A stretch of 56,552 bases of DNA from the NCBI RefSeq assembly GCF_000731095.1, contig NZ_JMTZ01000024.1, positions 1 through 56,552 on the forward strand. The letters run 5' to 3'. The position numbers were made by a program, and so were the translations under genes. Position 1 is the first letter of the stretch, and the number at the start of each line of letters is the position of its first letter. Origin of the DNA: Lysobacter antibioticus. Lineage in GTDB: Bacteria > Pseudomonadota > Gammaproteobacteria > Xanthomonadales > Xanthomonadaceae. Shown here in pieces: positions 47,708 through 56,552 of the stretch. Below the pieces are notes generated by a model, which did not search any database, was not told the DNA's origin, and saw only the letters and a program-made list of their open reading frames with translations.

Positions 47708-49159
47708 TCAGCGTTGGGCCACGCCCTCGCGCACCGGCTCGCGGCCCGGCCAACCGCCGGCCATCGCCTTGTACAGCGCGATCGCGCCGGTGACGCTGCG
47801 GGTGCGGCCGTCGGCGAACGCATCCTGGGCCTGCAGCTGGGTGCGTTCGGCGTCGAGCACTTCGAACAGGTCGGCGGCGCCGGCCTCGTAGCGCACGCGC
47901 GCGAGTTGGGCGGCCTTGGCGCTGTCGAGCGCGGCGCGTTCCAGGTGCTGGTCCTCGACCCGCGCCCGCGCATAGCGCACGAGGGCGTTCTCGGTGTCTT
48001 CCAGCGCCAGCAACACGCTCTGCTGATAACGGGCGAGTTCGCCCTCGGCGGTGGCGTCGGCGGCCTTGATGCGCGCACGCACGCGGCCGATGTCGAGGAA
48101 CGACCAGTCGATGCCCAGGGCGACCAGGCGGGTTTCGCTGGCGCGTTCGAACAGGGCGCTGGTGTCGATCGCCTGCGAACCGATCAGGCCGCTGAGGGTG
48201 AAACGCGGGAACAGGTCGGCGGTGGCTACGCCGATGCGCGCGGTGGCCGCATGCAGGCGGTGCTCGGCCGCGGCGACGTCGGGACGACGGCGCAGCAGCT
48301 CGCCCGGAGTGCCGGCATCCAACCTGGCCGGCAGCGCCGGCAAGGCCGAGGCCTCGTCGAGGGTGGCGATCAGCGCGTCCGGGGTCTGCCCGGTCAGCAC
48401 CGCCAAACGGTGCTGGGTGACCGCGACCTGCGCTTCCAGGTTCGGCACCCGGGCCAGGGTGGCTTCGAGCTGGGCACGGGCACGCGAGGTATCGAACTCG
48501 GTGCCGCGGCCGGCGTCGAAACGCGCCTGCACCAGGCGCAGGGTTTCCTTCTGGTTGTCGGCGTTGACGCGGGCGACGCGCAGGCGCTCCTGCAGGCCGC
48601 GCAGCTCGACATAGCTGCGCGCCACTTCGCCGACGATCGACACCTGCATCGCCTGCAGGTCGGCCGCGCCGGCCCAGGCTTCGGCGCGCTCGGACTCGAT
48701 GTTGCGGCGCACGCGGCCGAACAGGTCTAGTTCCCAGCTCGCATTGGCCTGGACGCTGTAGCTCTCGTTGTCGCGCGCCGAGTTCGATGCGCCCGGCATC
48801 TGGTCGGAGCTCGAACGCGATTCGCTGCCGCTGGCGCTGCCGGTGATGGTCGGGAAACGGTCGAACTTGGCGCCGCGCAACAGGGCATTGGCGCGGTCGT
48901 AATTGGCCAGGGCGATGCGCAGGTCGTGGTTGGCCGACAGCGATTCCTCGACCAGCCGCGTCAGCAGCGGGTCGTTGAAGCTCTGCCAGAACTCGGCATT
49001 GGCGTCGGCCACGGCGCTGCCGTCGGTGGCGGCGGCCGCGTCGGTGCGGGCGAACGCGTCCGGGGTCGCCAGGGTCGGCCGGACATAGTCCGGACCGACG
49101 GCGCAGGCGGCCAGGGCGAGCGTCAGCACGGCCACGGCGGGAAAGGTCAACTTACGCAT
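47708..49159 (-). CDS. Outer-membrane efflux channel, OprM/NodT family
   Basis: A 483-aa lipoprotein (AACAVGPDY lipobox, typical of the family) with two TolC-type helical hairpin repeats (DPLLTRLVEESLSANHDLRIALAN and the second half LRRRPDVAAAEHRLHAATARIG). It provides the outer-membrane duct for the RND pump, OprN-like by operon position. The start overlaps the end of the pump gene by 8 bp (49152-49159). Intact. Confidence 0.93.
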   Translation of the reverse strand: MRKLTFPAVAVLTLALAACAVGPDYVRPTLATPDAFARTDAAAATDGSAVADANAEFWQSFNDPLLTRLVEESLSANHDLRIALANYDRANALLRGAKFDRFPTITGSASGSESRSSSDQMPGASNSARDNESYSVQANASWELDLFGRVRRNIESERAEAWAGAADLQAMQVSIVGEVARSYVELRGLQERLRVARVNADNQKETLRLVQARFDAGRGTEFDTSRARAQLEATLARVPNLEAQVAVTQHRLAVLTGQTPDALIATLDEASALPALPARLDAGTPGELLRRRPDVAAAEHRLHAATARIGVATADLFPRFTLSGLIGSQAIDTSALFERASETRLVALGIDWSFLDIGRVRARIKAADATAEGELARYQQSVLLALEDTENALVRYARARVEDQHLERAALDSAKAAQLARVRYEAGAADLFEVLDAERTQLQAQDAFADGRTRSVTGAIALYKAMAGGWPGREPVREGVAQR

Positions 49160-52100
49160 GGATCTTCTCCAGAGGAGTGTGTTCGCCGTGCGAGACCAGC
49201 TTCTGGCCGACCAGCTTGCGCAGGGCGACGTAGAACACCGGGGTCAGGAACAGGCCGAACAGGGTCACGCCCAACATGCCGGCGAACACGGTGATGCCGG
49301 TGACCGAGCGGATTTCCGCACCGGCGCCGTGCGACAGCACCAGCGGCACGGTGCCGGCGATGAAGGCGATCGAGGTCATGACGATCGGACGCAGACGCAG
49401 GCGGCAGGCTTCCAAAGCAGCCTCCACGATGCCCTTGCCCTGCAGTTCGAGTTCGCGGGCGAATTCGACGATCAGGATCGCGTTCTTGCACGCCAGGCCC
49501 ATCAGCACGACCAGGCCGACCTGCACGAACACGTTGTTGTCGCCGCCGGTGAGCCACACGCCGGCCAGGGCCGACAGCATGCACATCGGCACGATCAGGA
49601 TCACCGCCAGCGGCAGGGTCCAGCTTTCGTACAGCGCCGCCAGCACCAGGAAGGCGAGCAGGATGGCGAGCGGGAACACGATCAAGGCGGCATTGCCCTG
49701 GCTGGCCTGCTGGTAGCTCAGGTCGGTCCATTCGATTTCCATGCCGTGCGGCAGCACCTTGGCGGCCACGTCCTTGACCACGTCCATGGCCTGGGCCGAG
49801 GACATCACGCGCGGATCGACGTCGCCGGCGATGTCGGCGGCCGGGTGGCCGTTGTAGCGCAGCACCGGGTCGGGGCCGAAGGTCTGCTTGACCGTCACCA
49901 TCGAGCCGATCGGCACCATTTCGCCGCGGTCGTTGCGGGTGCGCAGGTTGGCGATGTCCTCGACGCTGTCGCGGAACGAGCCGTCGGCCTGGGCGATCAC
50001 CTGCCAGGTGCGGCCAAACTGGTTGAAGTCGTTGACGTAGGCCGAACCCAGGTAGGTCTGCAGGGTGTCGAACAGATCGGTCAGCGGCACGCCCTGGGCC
50101 TTGGCCTTGACGCGGTCGACTTCGGCGTCGAGCTGCGGCACGTTGGCCTGGTAGGTCGTGTTCGCATAGCCCATGCCCGGGGTCTGCATGATCGTGCCCT
50201 GGAACGCGCTGACCGCATTCTGCAAGGCGCCGTAGCCTAGGTTGCTGCGGTCTTCGATGAACAACTGATAGCCCGCGCCGTTGCCCAGGCCGAGGATCGG
50301 CGGCGGCATCAGGGCGAAGGTGAAGCCTTCCTGGAAGCCGGCGATCTTCTGGTTGAGCTCGGCGGTGATCTCCACCGCGGTCCGGTCGCGCTCGCTGAAC
50401 GGCTTGAGCGGCAGGAACGCCACGCCGGTGTTGGGCGTGTTGGTGAACTGCACCGCGTTCAAGCCCGGGAAGGCCATGGTGTTCTGCACGCCGTCGACCT
50501 TGGCGGCGACATCGGTGACCTTCTTGAGCAGGGCATCGGTGCGTGCGATCGACGAACCTTCAGGCAGCTTCACCGCGGCGATCAGGTACAGCTTGTCCTG
50601 CAGCGGGATGAAGCCGGCCGGCACGACCTTGAACATCAGGCCGGTGGCGACCAACAGCACCGCATACACCACGAACACCGCACCGCGCTTGCCCAGCGTG
50701 CGCGAGACCGCGCCCTGGTACTTCTGCGAACTCGACGCGAAGAAGCGGTTGAACGGACGGAACAACCAGCCGAACAAGCGGTCGATCAGACGCGTCGGCG
50801 CATCCTTCGGCGCGCTGTGCGGACGCAGCAGGCGCGCGGCCAGGGCCGGCGACAGGGTCAGCGAGTTGATCGCCGAGATCACCGTCGAGATGGCGATGGT
50901 CACTGCGAACTGCTTGTAGAACTGGCCGGTCACGCCCGACAGGAACGCCATCGGCACGAACACCGCGCACAGCACCAGCGCGATCGCGACGATCGGGCCG
51001 GACACTTCCTTCATCGCCTGGTGCGCCGCCGAACAAACTCAAGGTGTTGATCGAGAAACCGAGCAGGTACAGCGCGGCGAAGGTACCGACCACCGACACC
51101 GGCACGGCCAGCAGCGGGATGATCGAAGCGCGCCAGGTCTGCAGGAACAGGATCACCACCAGCACCACCAGCGCGATCGCTTCCAGCAGGGTGGTGACCA
51201 CCGCCTTGATCGAGTCGCGCACGAAGATGGTGGTGTCGTACACCGCTTCGTACTTGATGCCCTCCGGGAAGCTCTCGGACAGGCGATCCATGTTGGCGAT
51301 CACCTGCTCCTGGATCTGCAGCGCGTTCGCGCCCGGCGACTGGAAGATACCGATGCCGACCGCGTTCTTGCCGTCGAGCTGGGCACGCAGGCTGTAGTCG
51401 CCGGCGCCCAGCTCCAGGCGGGCGACGTCGGACAGACGAACGATTTCGCCGTCGGTGCCGCTCTTGACCACGATGTTGCCGAACTCTTCCTTGCTTTGCA
51501 GGCGGCCCTTGGCGTTGATCAGGGTGAGGAAGTCGCTGTTCGGCATCGGGTCAGCACCGAGCTGGCCGGCCGAGACCTGCACGTTCTGCTCGCGCATTGC
51601 GCGCAGCACGTCGCCGGCGGTCAGGCCGCGCGAGGCGATCTTGTCCGGGTCGAGCCACACGCGCATGGCGTAGTCGCCGCCGCCGAAGATCTGCGCGTCG
51701 CCGACGCCGGACAGGCGGGCGAGCTGATCCTTGACGTGCAGACGCGCGTAGTTGCGCAGGTACAGGGTGTCGTACTTGCCGTTCGGCGAGGTCAGGTGCA
51801 CCACCATCAGGAACACCGGCGCCTGCTTCTGGGTCGTCACGCCTTGCCGGCGCACGTCCTCGGGCAATCGCGCCAGCGCCTGGCTGACCCGGTTCTGCAC
51901 ACGCACCGCCGCGTCGTCCGGGTCGGTGCCCGGCTTGAAGGTGACGGTGATCGCCAGCACGCCGTCGGAACCGGCGACCGACTTGATGTACATCATGTCT
52001 TCGACGCCGTTGATCGCTTCTTCAAGCGGCGTGGCGACGGTTTCGGCGATGACCTTCGGGTTGGCGCCCGGGTACACCGTGCGCACCATCACCGAGGGCG

Positions 52101-52224
52101 GGATGACTTCGGGATATTCGCTGATCGGCAGGATCGGTATCGCGATCAGGCCGGCGGCGAAGATCACGATCGACAGCACCGCGGCGAAGATCGGCCGATC
52201 GATGAAAAATTTGGAAAAGTCCAT
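49152..52224 (-). pseudogene. RND efflux pump (MexF-like, HAE1 family), disrupted by a deletion of about 95 bp
   Basis: Two fragments cover one HAE1 pump gene. The first (52224 to 51028) gives residues 1-399 (MDFSKFFIDRPIFAAVLS to SINTLSLFG). The second frame resumes at about 51026 with A-H-Q-A-M-K-E-V-S-G and runs to 49152 (about 620 residues). Compared with the family, about 33 residues are missing between LSLFG and the AHQAM block: transmembrane helix 4 with the paired Asp of the proton relay and the VVENVER motif. The loss is not a multiple of three, so the frame shifts. Without the relay the pump cannot work even if the frame were restored. The flanking operon partners are intact, so an assembly error is also possible. 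Confidence 0.88.
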
Positions 52225-52327
52225 GACGGATTCCTTGGTGCGGCGTTGAGCCGCATGATTCCCGGGCCCACGCCGTGGGGACGTGGGCCTTGATTGCTTC
52301 GAAACCCTGAGCGCGTTCGGGTCTGCT

Positions 52328-52413
52328 CGTCGTTCCCGCGAATGCGAGAACCCCGGAGACTTCGAACGTCTCGCCCGAAGGGCCCCGGATCCCCGCGTTC
52401 GCGGGGATGACGG
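52328..52413. repeat. C-type repeat pair between membrane fusion protein and pump genes
   Basis: A degenerate copy (52328-52357, CGTTCCCGCGAATGCGAGAA type) and an inverted clean copy (52387-52413, GGATCCCCGCGTTCGCGGGG type). They occupy the 231-bp gap 52225-52455 within the efflux operon, where no gene is supported. Confidence 0.75.
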
Positions 52414-52455
52414 GGTGCGGGCTTCGCGGTTTCTTACCTTCGAACGCCGCCGCGG

Positions 52456-53670
52456 TTATTTCGCCCCGGCCGTGCTCGCGACCTGCGGGCCCGGTGCCGG
52501 CGCGCCCATCGCAATGGTCTTCGGCGCCACCGGCATGCCCGGGAAGAACACCTTCTGCACGCCGTGGACGATGACCTTGTCGGTCGGCGCCAGGCCCGAT
52601 TCGACCACACGCAGCCCGTCGATCATGCGGCCGAGCACGATGTCCTTGCGCAGGGCCTCGTTCTTCGGGCCGAGCACGTAGACGTACTTGCGGTCCTGGT
52701 CGGTGAGCACGGCTTTGTCGTCGACCAACATGGCCTTGAAATCGCCGGTACCTTCGAGCTGGACGCGCGCGAACAAACCCTGGGTGAAGATGCGGTCGGT
52801 GTTGTCGACCACCGCGCGGGCGCGGATGGTGCCGGTGCGCGGGTCGACCTGGTTGTCGGTGAAGTCGACCATGCCCTGGTGCGGATAGCCGGTTTCGCTG
52901 GCCAGACCGATACGGACCGGGTTCTTGCTGTCCTTGCGCTCGCCCTTGCGGGCCAGCTCGTTGTAGCGCAGGTAGGTCTGCTCGTCGCTTTCAAAATAGA
53001 CGTACATCGGGTTTTGCGAAACCAGCGTGGTCAGCTGGGTCTGGTCGGCCTGGGCGAGGTTGCCCACGGTGACCAGGGCGCGACCGGCGCGGCCGCTGAT
53101 CGGCGCACGCACTTCGGTGAAGGTCAGATCGAGCTGGGCCGAAGCCACCGCGGCTTCGGCGGCGCGGACCGAGGCGTTGCCCTGGGTGGTCGCGGCGCGG
53201 CGGGTCTCGAACTCTTCGCGCGAGATCGCCTTGGCCTCGACCAGGGTCTGGGCGCGCTTGTCCTGGGTCTGGGCCAGACGCGCTTCGGCACGCGCGCGTT
53301 CCAGTTCGGCCTGGGCGCGGTTGAGCTCGGCGCGATAACGGCGCTGGTCGATCACGAACAGCAGATCGCCCTTCTTGACCTCCTGGCCTTCCTGGTAGGC
53401 CACGCGCTCGACGTAACCGCTGACGCGGGCGCGCAGTTCGACCGATTCCACCGCGGTGACGCGGCCGGTGAACTCGTCCCACTGCCGGACCTGCTTGCTC
53501 AGGACCTGGGCGACGCTGACTTCAGGCGGCGGCGGCGCGCCTTCGGGGGTGGCGGCCTGGCTGCCGCAACCGACCGCGGCCAGGGCAATGACGACGCTCG
53601 CGGCCAGCGCGAGCACGGAGAGCCCGACGCCGGCGCGGCCGGAACGGGCGAAGTAGTTGCTGGTGCTCAT
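52456..53670 (-). CDS. RND efflux membrane fusion protein, MexE/AcrA-like
   Basis: A 404-aa periplasmic adaptor. It has an N-terminal lipobox-like segment (AAVGCGSQ), the biotinyl-lipoyl halves (RVSGYVERVAYQEGQEVKKGDLLF and DLTFTEVRAPISGRAG) around an alpha-helical hairpin (AELNRAQAELERARAEARLA), and the beta-barrel and proximal domains to the end. It bridges the pump and outer-membrane channel. The ATG (53670-53668) overlaps the stop of the upstream SDR gene (ATGA), giving tight coupling. Confidence 0.93.
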   Translation of the reverse strand: MSTSNYFARSGRAGVGLSVLALAASVVIALAAVGCGSQAATPEGAPPPPEVSVAQVLSKQVRQWDEFTGRVTAVESVELRARVSGYVERVAYQEGQEVKKGDLLFVIDQRRYRAELNRAQAELERARAEARLAQTQDKRAQTLVEAKAISREEFETRRAATTQGNASVRAAEAAVASAQLDLTFTEVRAPISGRAGRALVTVGNLAQADQTQLTTLVSQNPMYVYFESDEQTYLRYNELARKGERKDSKNPVRIGLASETGYPHQGMVDFTDNQVDPRTGTIRARAVVDNTDRIFTQGLFARVQLEGTGDFKAMLVDDKAVLTDQDRKYVYVLGPKNEALRKDIVLGRMIDGLRVVESGLAPTDKVIVHGVQKVFFPGMPVAPKTIAMGAPAPGPQVASTAGAK

Positions 53671-54608
53671 CGGGGGGTGGGTTCCTGTTTGGGATTCTTG
53701 GAGGTCAACGACTTCAACAGTGCGCGCGCGTCCTGCAGGCAGCGTTGCGCGGTTTCGTCGGCGGTGCTGTCCGGATCTTGCGAACACGCATCGGTTGAAG
53801 CCGATTTAGGGGTGGGACGGGCGGTGGTGGGATAGGCGGGGGCACCGGCTGGCAGGCGGCTGGCGGGCGCTGAGGGGACGCGCGCGGCACGCGGCGGCAA
53901 CTGCGGCGGCGGTGCCACGCGCGAGGCGTACGGCACCACCGCATGCGGCGGTTCGCTGTCGGCGTCGTGGTCGATCAGGGCCAGCGCGCGCTGGCCGACC
54001 GACAGGGCGCTCGGCCATTCCGGACAGGCGTTGCGTTGGTTGAACTCGGTGCACACCGGCGTATCGACCGCGAGCAACTGCACGCGGACCGCCAGCTGGC
54101 GCGCTTCGTCGTGCAGCACGCGCGCGAGCATGCGCAGGGCCGCGGCACCGATCGAACGGTGACCGTAACCGGCCCAGGGATGCTCGCTGCCGGGACCGCC
54201 GATCAGCACGTAGGTGCCGCCGCGATCGTGTTCGGCCAGCAGGGGCAGCAGGTGGCGCGCTGCGGCGAGGTGGGGGAGGAGATCCTCGTCGAGCTTGCGG
54301 CGCAGGAACTCGGCCGGGTTGTCGAGCAGGCGGCCGCGTTCGGCGCTGCCGCACACCGCTGCGACCACCCCGGCCAGGGGACGGCCGAGTTTGCGCAGGG
54401 CGCGGGCGAGCTTGGCGCCGGCGGGGTCGTTGCTCACCGAACCGGCGATCGTGGTCAGGTCGGCGTGGGGGAAGCTGGCCTTGAGCACTTTCAGTTCGCT
54501 GGCCTGGCGGGCGACCGCGATGACCGGCCGGCCGCCGTCGAGGGCGGCCTGGACGACCCCGCGACCGACACCGCCGGTGGCACCGAGTACAACCAAAGGA
54601 GCTTTCAT
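53667..54608 (-). CDS. SDR-family NAD(P)-binding protein in the efflux operon
   Basis: A 313-aa protein with an N-terminal Rossmann motif GATGGVGRGV (9-18) and the short-chain dehydrogenase order of blocks (VVAAVCGSAERGRL, GGTYVLIGGPGSEHPWAGYGHRSIGAAAL with a possible catalytic Ser/Tyr pair). The C-terminal third (about 225-300) is Pro/Ala-rich and likely disordered. In Pseudomonas, MexEF-OprN is regulated through MexS, an oxidoreductase thought to detoxify an endogenous compound; a parallel is tempting but MexS is a different family. It overlaps both neighbours by 4 bp. Confidence 0.8.
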   Translation of the reverse strand: MKAPLVVLGATGGVGRGVVQAALDGGRPVIAVARQASELKVLKASFPHADLTTIAGSVSNDPAGAKLARALRKLGRPLAGVVAAVCGSAERGRLLDNPAEFLRRKLDEDLLPHLAAARHLLPLLAEHDRGGTYVLIGGPGSEHPWAGYGHRSIGAAALRMLARVLHDEARQLAVRVQLLAVDTPVCTEFNQRNACPEWPSALSVGQRALALIDHDADSEPPHAVVPYASRVAPPPQLPPRAARVPSAPASRLPAGAPAYPTTARPTPKSASTDACSQDPDSTADETAQRCLQDARALLKSLTSKNPKQEPTPR

Positions 54609-54898
54609 TGTCCCGCTCCCGGGACTTTCTCTCCCGTCATCGGGATGATCCCATGACGAGTGTCATTCCCGGAATGACCCCGGGTGTAATGTGCCAACAC
54701 CGCGCTGACGGCCGGCAACAGCAGCATCGCCGAGGGCAGCGCGATGATGAAGGCCAGCACCCAGGCCAGCATCCAGGCCTCTTCGGCGCCTTGCGCCAGG
54801 CCTTGGCGGAACACGACCACGGCCAGCCCGATCAGGGCAGACATGGCCACCAGCATTAGTGGGAGAAACGCGAATCGGGCTTGTCGGGGGCTCAACAT
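54605..54898 (-). CDS. DUF2798 small membrane protein
   Basis: A 97-aa protein with two membrane helices (FAFLPLMLVAMSALIGLAVVV and WMLAWVLAFIIALPSAMLL), the usual layout of DUF2798. It is the first gene of the efflux operon, ending in an ATGA overlap with the SDR gene (54605-54608). The start MLSPRQARF at 54898 fits the family. Function is unknown. Confidence 0.82.
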   Translation of the reverse strand: MLSPRQARFAFLPLMLVAMSALIGLAVVVFRQGLAQGAEEAWMLAWVLAFIIALPSAMLLLPAVSAVLAHYTRGHSGNDTRHGIIPMTGEKVPGAGQ

Positions 54899-55291
54899 GG
54901 CGGGGGGCCTCGTGTCGATCTGCGGCAAAGAGTAGAGAGATGGACGGCACTTGATTAGCCACTGATTCAGGGAATAATTGTCCCGACATCGGGCCAATGC
55001 CCTCTCTGCCTCCTTGAATGCCCCACAGCCGGCCCCAGACATGACGGCAGGGACGTGGGAGACGCGGGATCGAGCTTGCTCGCAGCCCGCGACGATGCCG
55101 TTACTGTCGCCGCCGCCGTCCCGCCCGGGCAGTGGAGGGGGTCAGCAAGGCGCCATGACAGCCGTCACCCGCAACCGCACCTGCTACAGACATCGAGTTT
55201 TTGAACTGACGAGAACCCCCGCGACGCCGGTGCAAGGCGCGGCGCGCGGCAGGCTCCCGTTCGATCCACATCCCTAGGGAGGCCATTACCC
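54899..55291. promoter_or_regulatory. Divergent control region between efflux operon and LysR gene
   Basis: A 393-bp gene-free region. An inverted repeat GGGAATAATTGTCCC (54970-54984) sits 71 bp before the first operon gene and could be a LysR-type operator. An AT-rich segment (54950-54985) may hold the operon promoter. The LysR gene has a good ribosome-binding site, AGGGAGG (55276-55282). Confidence 0.45.
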
Positions 55292-56443
55292 ATGGCTCAC
55301 GATCTCAACGACACCCTGATCTTCGTCAAGGTGGTCGAGAGCGGCAGCTTCATCGCCGCCGCCCGCGTCCTGCGCCTGCCCAAGACCACGGTCAGCCGCA
55401 AGGTCCAGGAACTCGAAACCCGGCTCGGCGCGCAGCTGCTGCACCGCACGACCCGCAAGCTCGGCCTGACCGAGGCCGGCAACCTGTACTTCGAGCACTG
55501 CCAGCGCATCGCCCGCGAACTGGACGAGGCCGAGAGTGCGGTCGGCCAGTTGCAGGGCGGCCCGCGCGGCTGGCTGCGCATCACCGCGCCGTATTCGGTC
55601 GGCATCACCTGGATCGCGCCCTTGCTCGGCGAGTTCCATGCGCGCCATCCGGAAGTGCGGGTGGAGATGAACCTCAGCAACGACACTGTCGACCTGATCG
55701 ACAAGGGCATCGACGTGGCGCTGCGGGTCGGCGACCTGCCCGACTCCAACCTGATCAAGCGCCGGCTGGCGATCTTCCGCACCCAGATCTACGCCAGCCC
55801 GAACTACCTGGCCCGCCACGGCGAACCGCTGCACCCCGACGACCTGCGCCATCACCGCACCCTGGCGATGCCGAAGTCGCGCCGCAACAACGAATACGTG
55901 TGGACGCTCAACGACGGCGAACGCAACGTCGACTACGTGATCGACCCGGTCATGGTCGCCAACGACCCGGGCCCGCTGCGCGGCGCCCTGCTGTGCGGCG
56001 AAGCGCTGATGCTGGCCGCCGACGTCACCGTCAAGGCCTTCGCCGAACAAGGCTACGTGCAACGCGTGCTGGCGGGGTGGACGGGACCCGAGTACGAGTT
56101 CAACGCCGTGTTTCCGCGCGGTCAGGTGCAATCGCCCAAGGTACGGGCCTTCGTCGACTTTTTGGTCGAGCGCCTGAACTTCGACGCCGACTACATGCAG
56201 GTGCTGTGTCCGGACGCCAAGCGCTTCCGCAAAGCCTCCGAAGAAGCCGAAGCCGCGCTCGCCCACGGCCTGGCGAAAGAAGCCAACGACCAGCGCACCA
56301 TCGCCGTACCGGTGGTCGAAGCGATCGAGGCGATCGCCGAAGCCGTCGACCTGCGCGGCAAACCGGCCCGCGCGGCCAAGACGACCGAGGATGTCGCGCG
56401 CAAGGACGACACCCCGAGCGACGAGGATGCGGCATTGGTGTGA
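55292..56443 (+). CDS. LysR-family transcriptional regulator, probable regulator of the efflux operon
   Basis: A 383-aa regulator. The N-terminal winged helix-turn-helix has FVKVVESGSFIAAARVLRLP and TTVSRKVQELETRLGAQLLHRTTR; the periplasmic-binding-like effector domain covers about 90-300 (ITWIAPLLGEFHARHPEVRV, VDLIDKGIDVALRVGDLPDS). It carries a C-terminal extension of about 80 residues beyond the usual length, rich in Ala, Glu and Lys. Its divergent position next to a MexEF-OprN-like operon recalls MexT, but the sequence group looks closer to the CrgA/YafC-like LysR proteins. Ligand unknown. Confidence 0.92.
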   Translation: MAHDLNDTLIFVKVVESGSFIAAARVLRLPKTTVSRKVQELETRLGAQLLHRTTRKLGLTEAGNLYFEHCQRIARELDEAESAVGQLQGGPRGWLRITAPYSVGITWIAPLLGEFHARHPEVRVEMNLSNDTVDLIDKGIDVALRVGDLPDSNLIKRRLAIFRTQIYASPNYLARHGEPLHPDDLRHHRTLAMPKSRRNNEYVWTLNDGERNVDYVIDPVMVANDPGPLRGALLCGEALMLAADVTVKAFAEQGYVQRVLAGWTGPEYEFNAVFPRGQVQSPKVRAFVDFLVERLNFDADYMQVLCPDAKRFRKASEEAEAALAHGLAKEANDQRTIAVPVVEAIEAIAEAVDLRGKPARAAKTTEDVARKDDTPSDEDAALV

Positions 56444-56495
56444 GCGTGGCGCCGATCTGATCCGGATCGGCGGCGTGGTTGCGACGTCGCAGCCT

Positions 56496-56552
<57 letters not shown>

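Overview
The window is GC-rich bacterial DNA. Gene content points to the family Xanthomonadaceae, most likely the genus Lysobacter. The pointers are: the gltB/gltD and Rep helicase sequences, paired I78-family inhibitor lipoproteins, a class II thymidine kinase with a degraded zinc site, CRP/Clp-like boxes, and several families of dispersed palindromic repeats of the kind common in xanthomonads. The genus call is inference from recognised protein families; no 16S or other marker is present. No rRNA, tRNA, CRISPR array, transposase or integrase was seen.

Layout. Bases 1-4311: plsB and a lipoprotein, both on the minus strand. Bases 4312-9246: a compact four-gene chaperone-usher operon of the spore-coat-U/Csu type, preceded by two CRP/Clp-like palindromes. 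Bases 9303-15082: minus-strand genes for an e(P4)-type acid phosphatase, an exported RidA-like protein, a GNAT acetyltransferase, a DUF4272 protein and the Rep helicase. Bases 15215-19924: two paralogous Sel1-like exported proteins, thymidine kinase, an RlaP-type nucleotidyltransferase (minus strand), a RimJ/RimL-type acetyltransferase and a YiiX-like lipoprotein. Bases 19834-26740 (minus strand): a co-directional run of Hsp70/YegD-like protein, McrB, McrC, a DUF938 methyltransferase and a sialidase-fold-like lipoprotein; mcrB/mcrC and mcrC/methyltransferase overlap by 4 bp. Bases 27068-28684: an exported amidase in a visibly more AT-rich patch.

Bases 29072-32745: a MrfA/MrfB (YprA/YprB) helicase-exonuclease pair, a mitomycin-lesion repair system in Bacillus. 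The exonuclease carries three copies of a palindromic repeat inserted in frame. Bases 33022-35754: two I78 inhibitor-like lipoproteins, a KTSC protein, an RNase Sa-like/barstar toxin-immunity pair and a small lipoprotein. Bases 35824-45216: a Tet-like MFS exporter, gltB, gltD (separated by an inserted inverted repeat pair), folE and a small hypothetical. Bases 45372-47054: a 7TM protein with a degenerate GGDEF domain. Bases 47708-54898 (minus strand): a MexEF-OprN-like RND efflux operon whose pump gene has lost about 95 bp, covering the proton-relay helix; a LysR regulator is divergent at 55292-56443.

The main accessory themes are surface attachment (pilus), genome defence and repair (McrBC, MrfAB, Rep), secreted lytic or toxic enzymes (amidase, RNase/barstar) and drug efflux. 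Palindromic repeats, mostly in inverted pairs, fill the gaps between convergent genes. In one case (mrfB) such a repeat pair has become coding sequence, and in another (gltB-gltD) it sits inside an operon.
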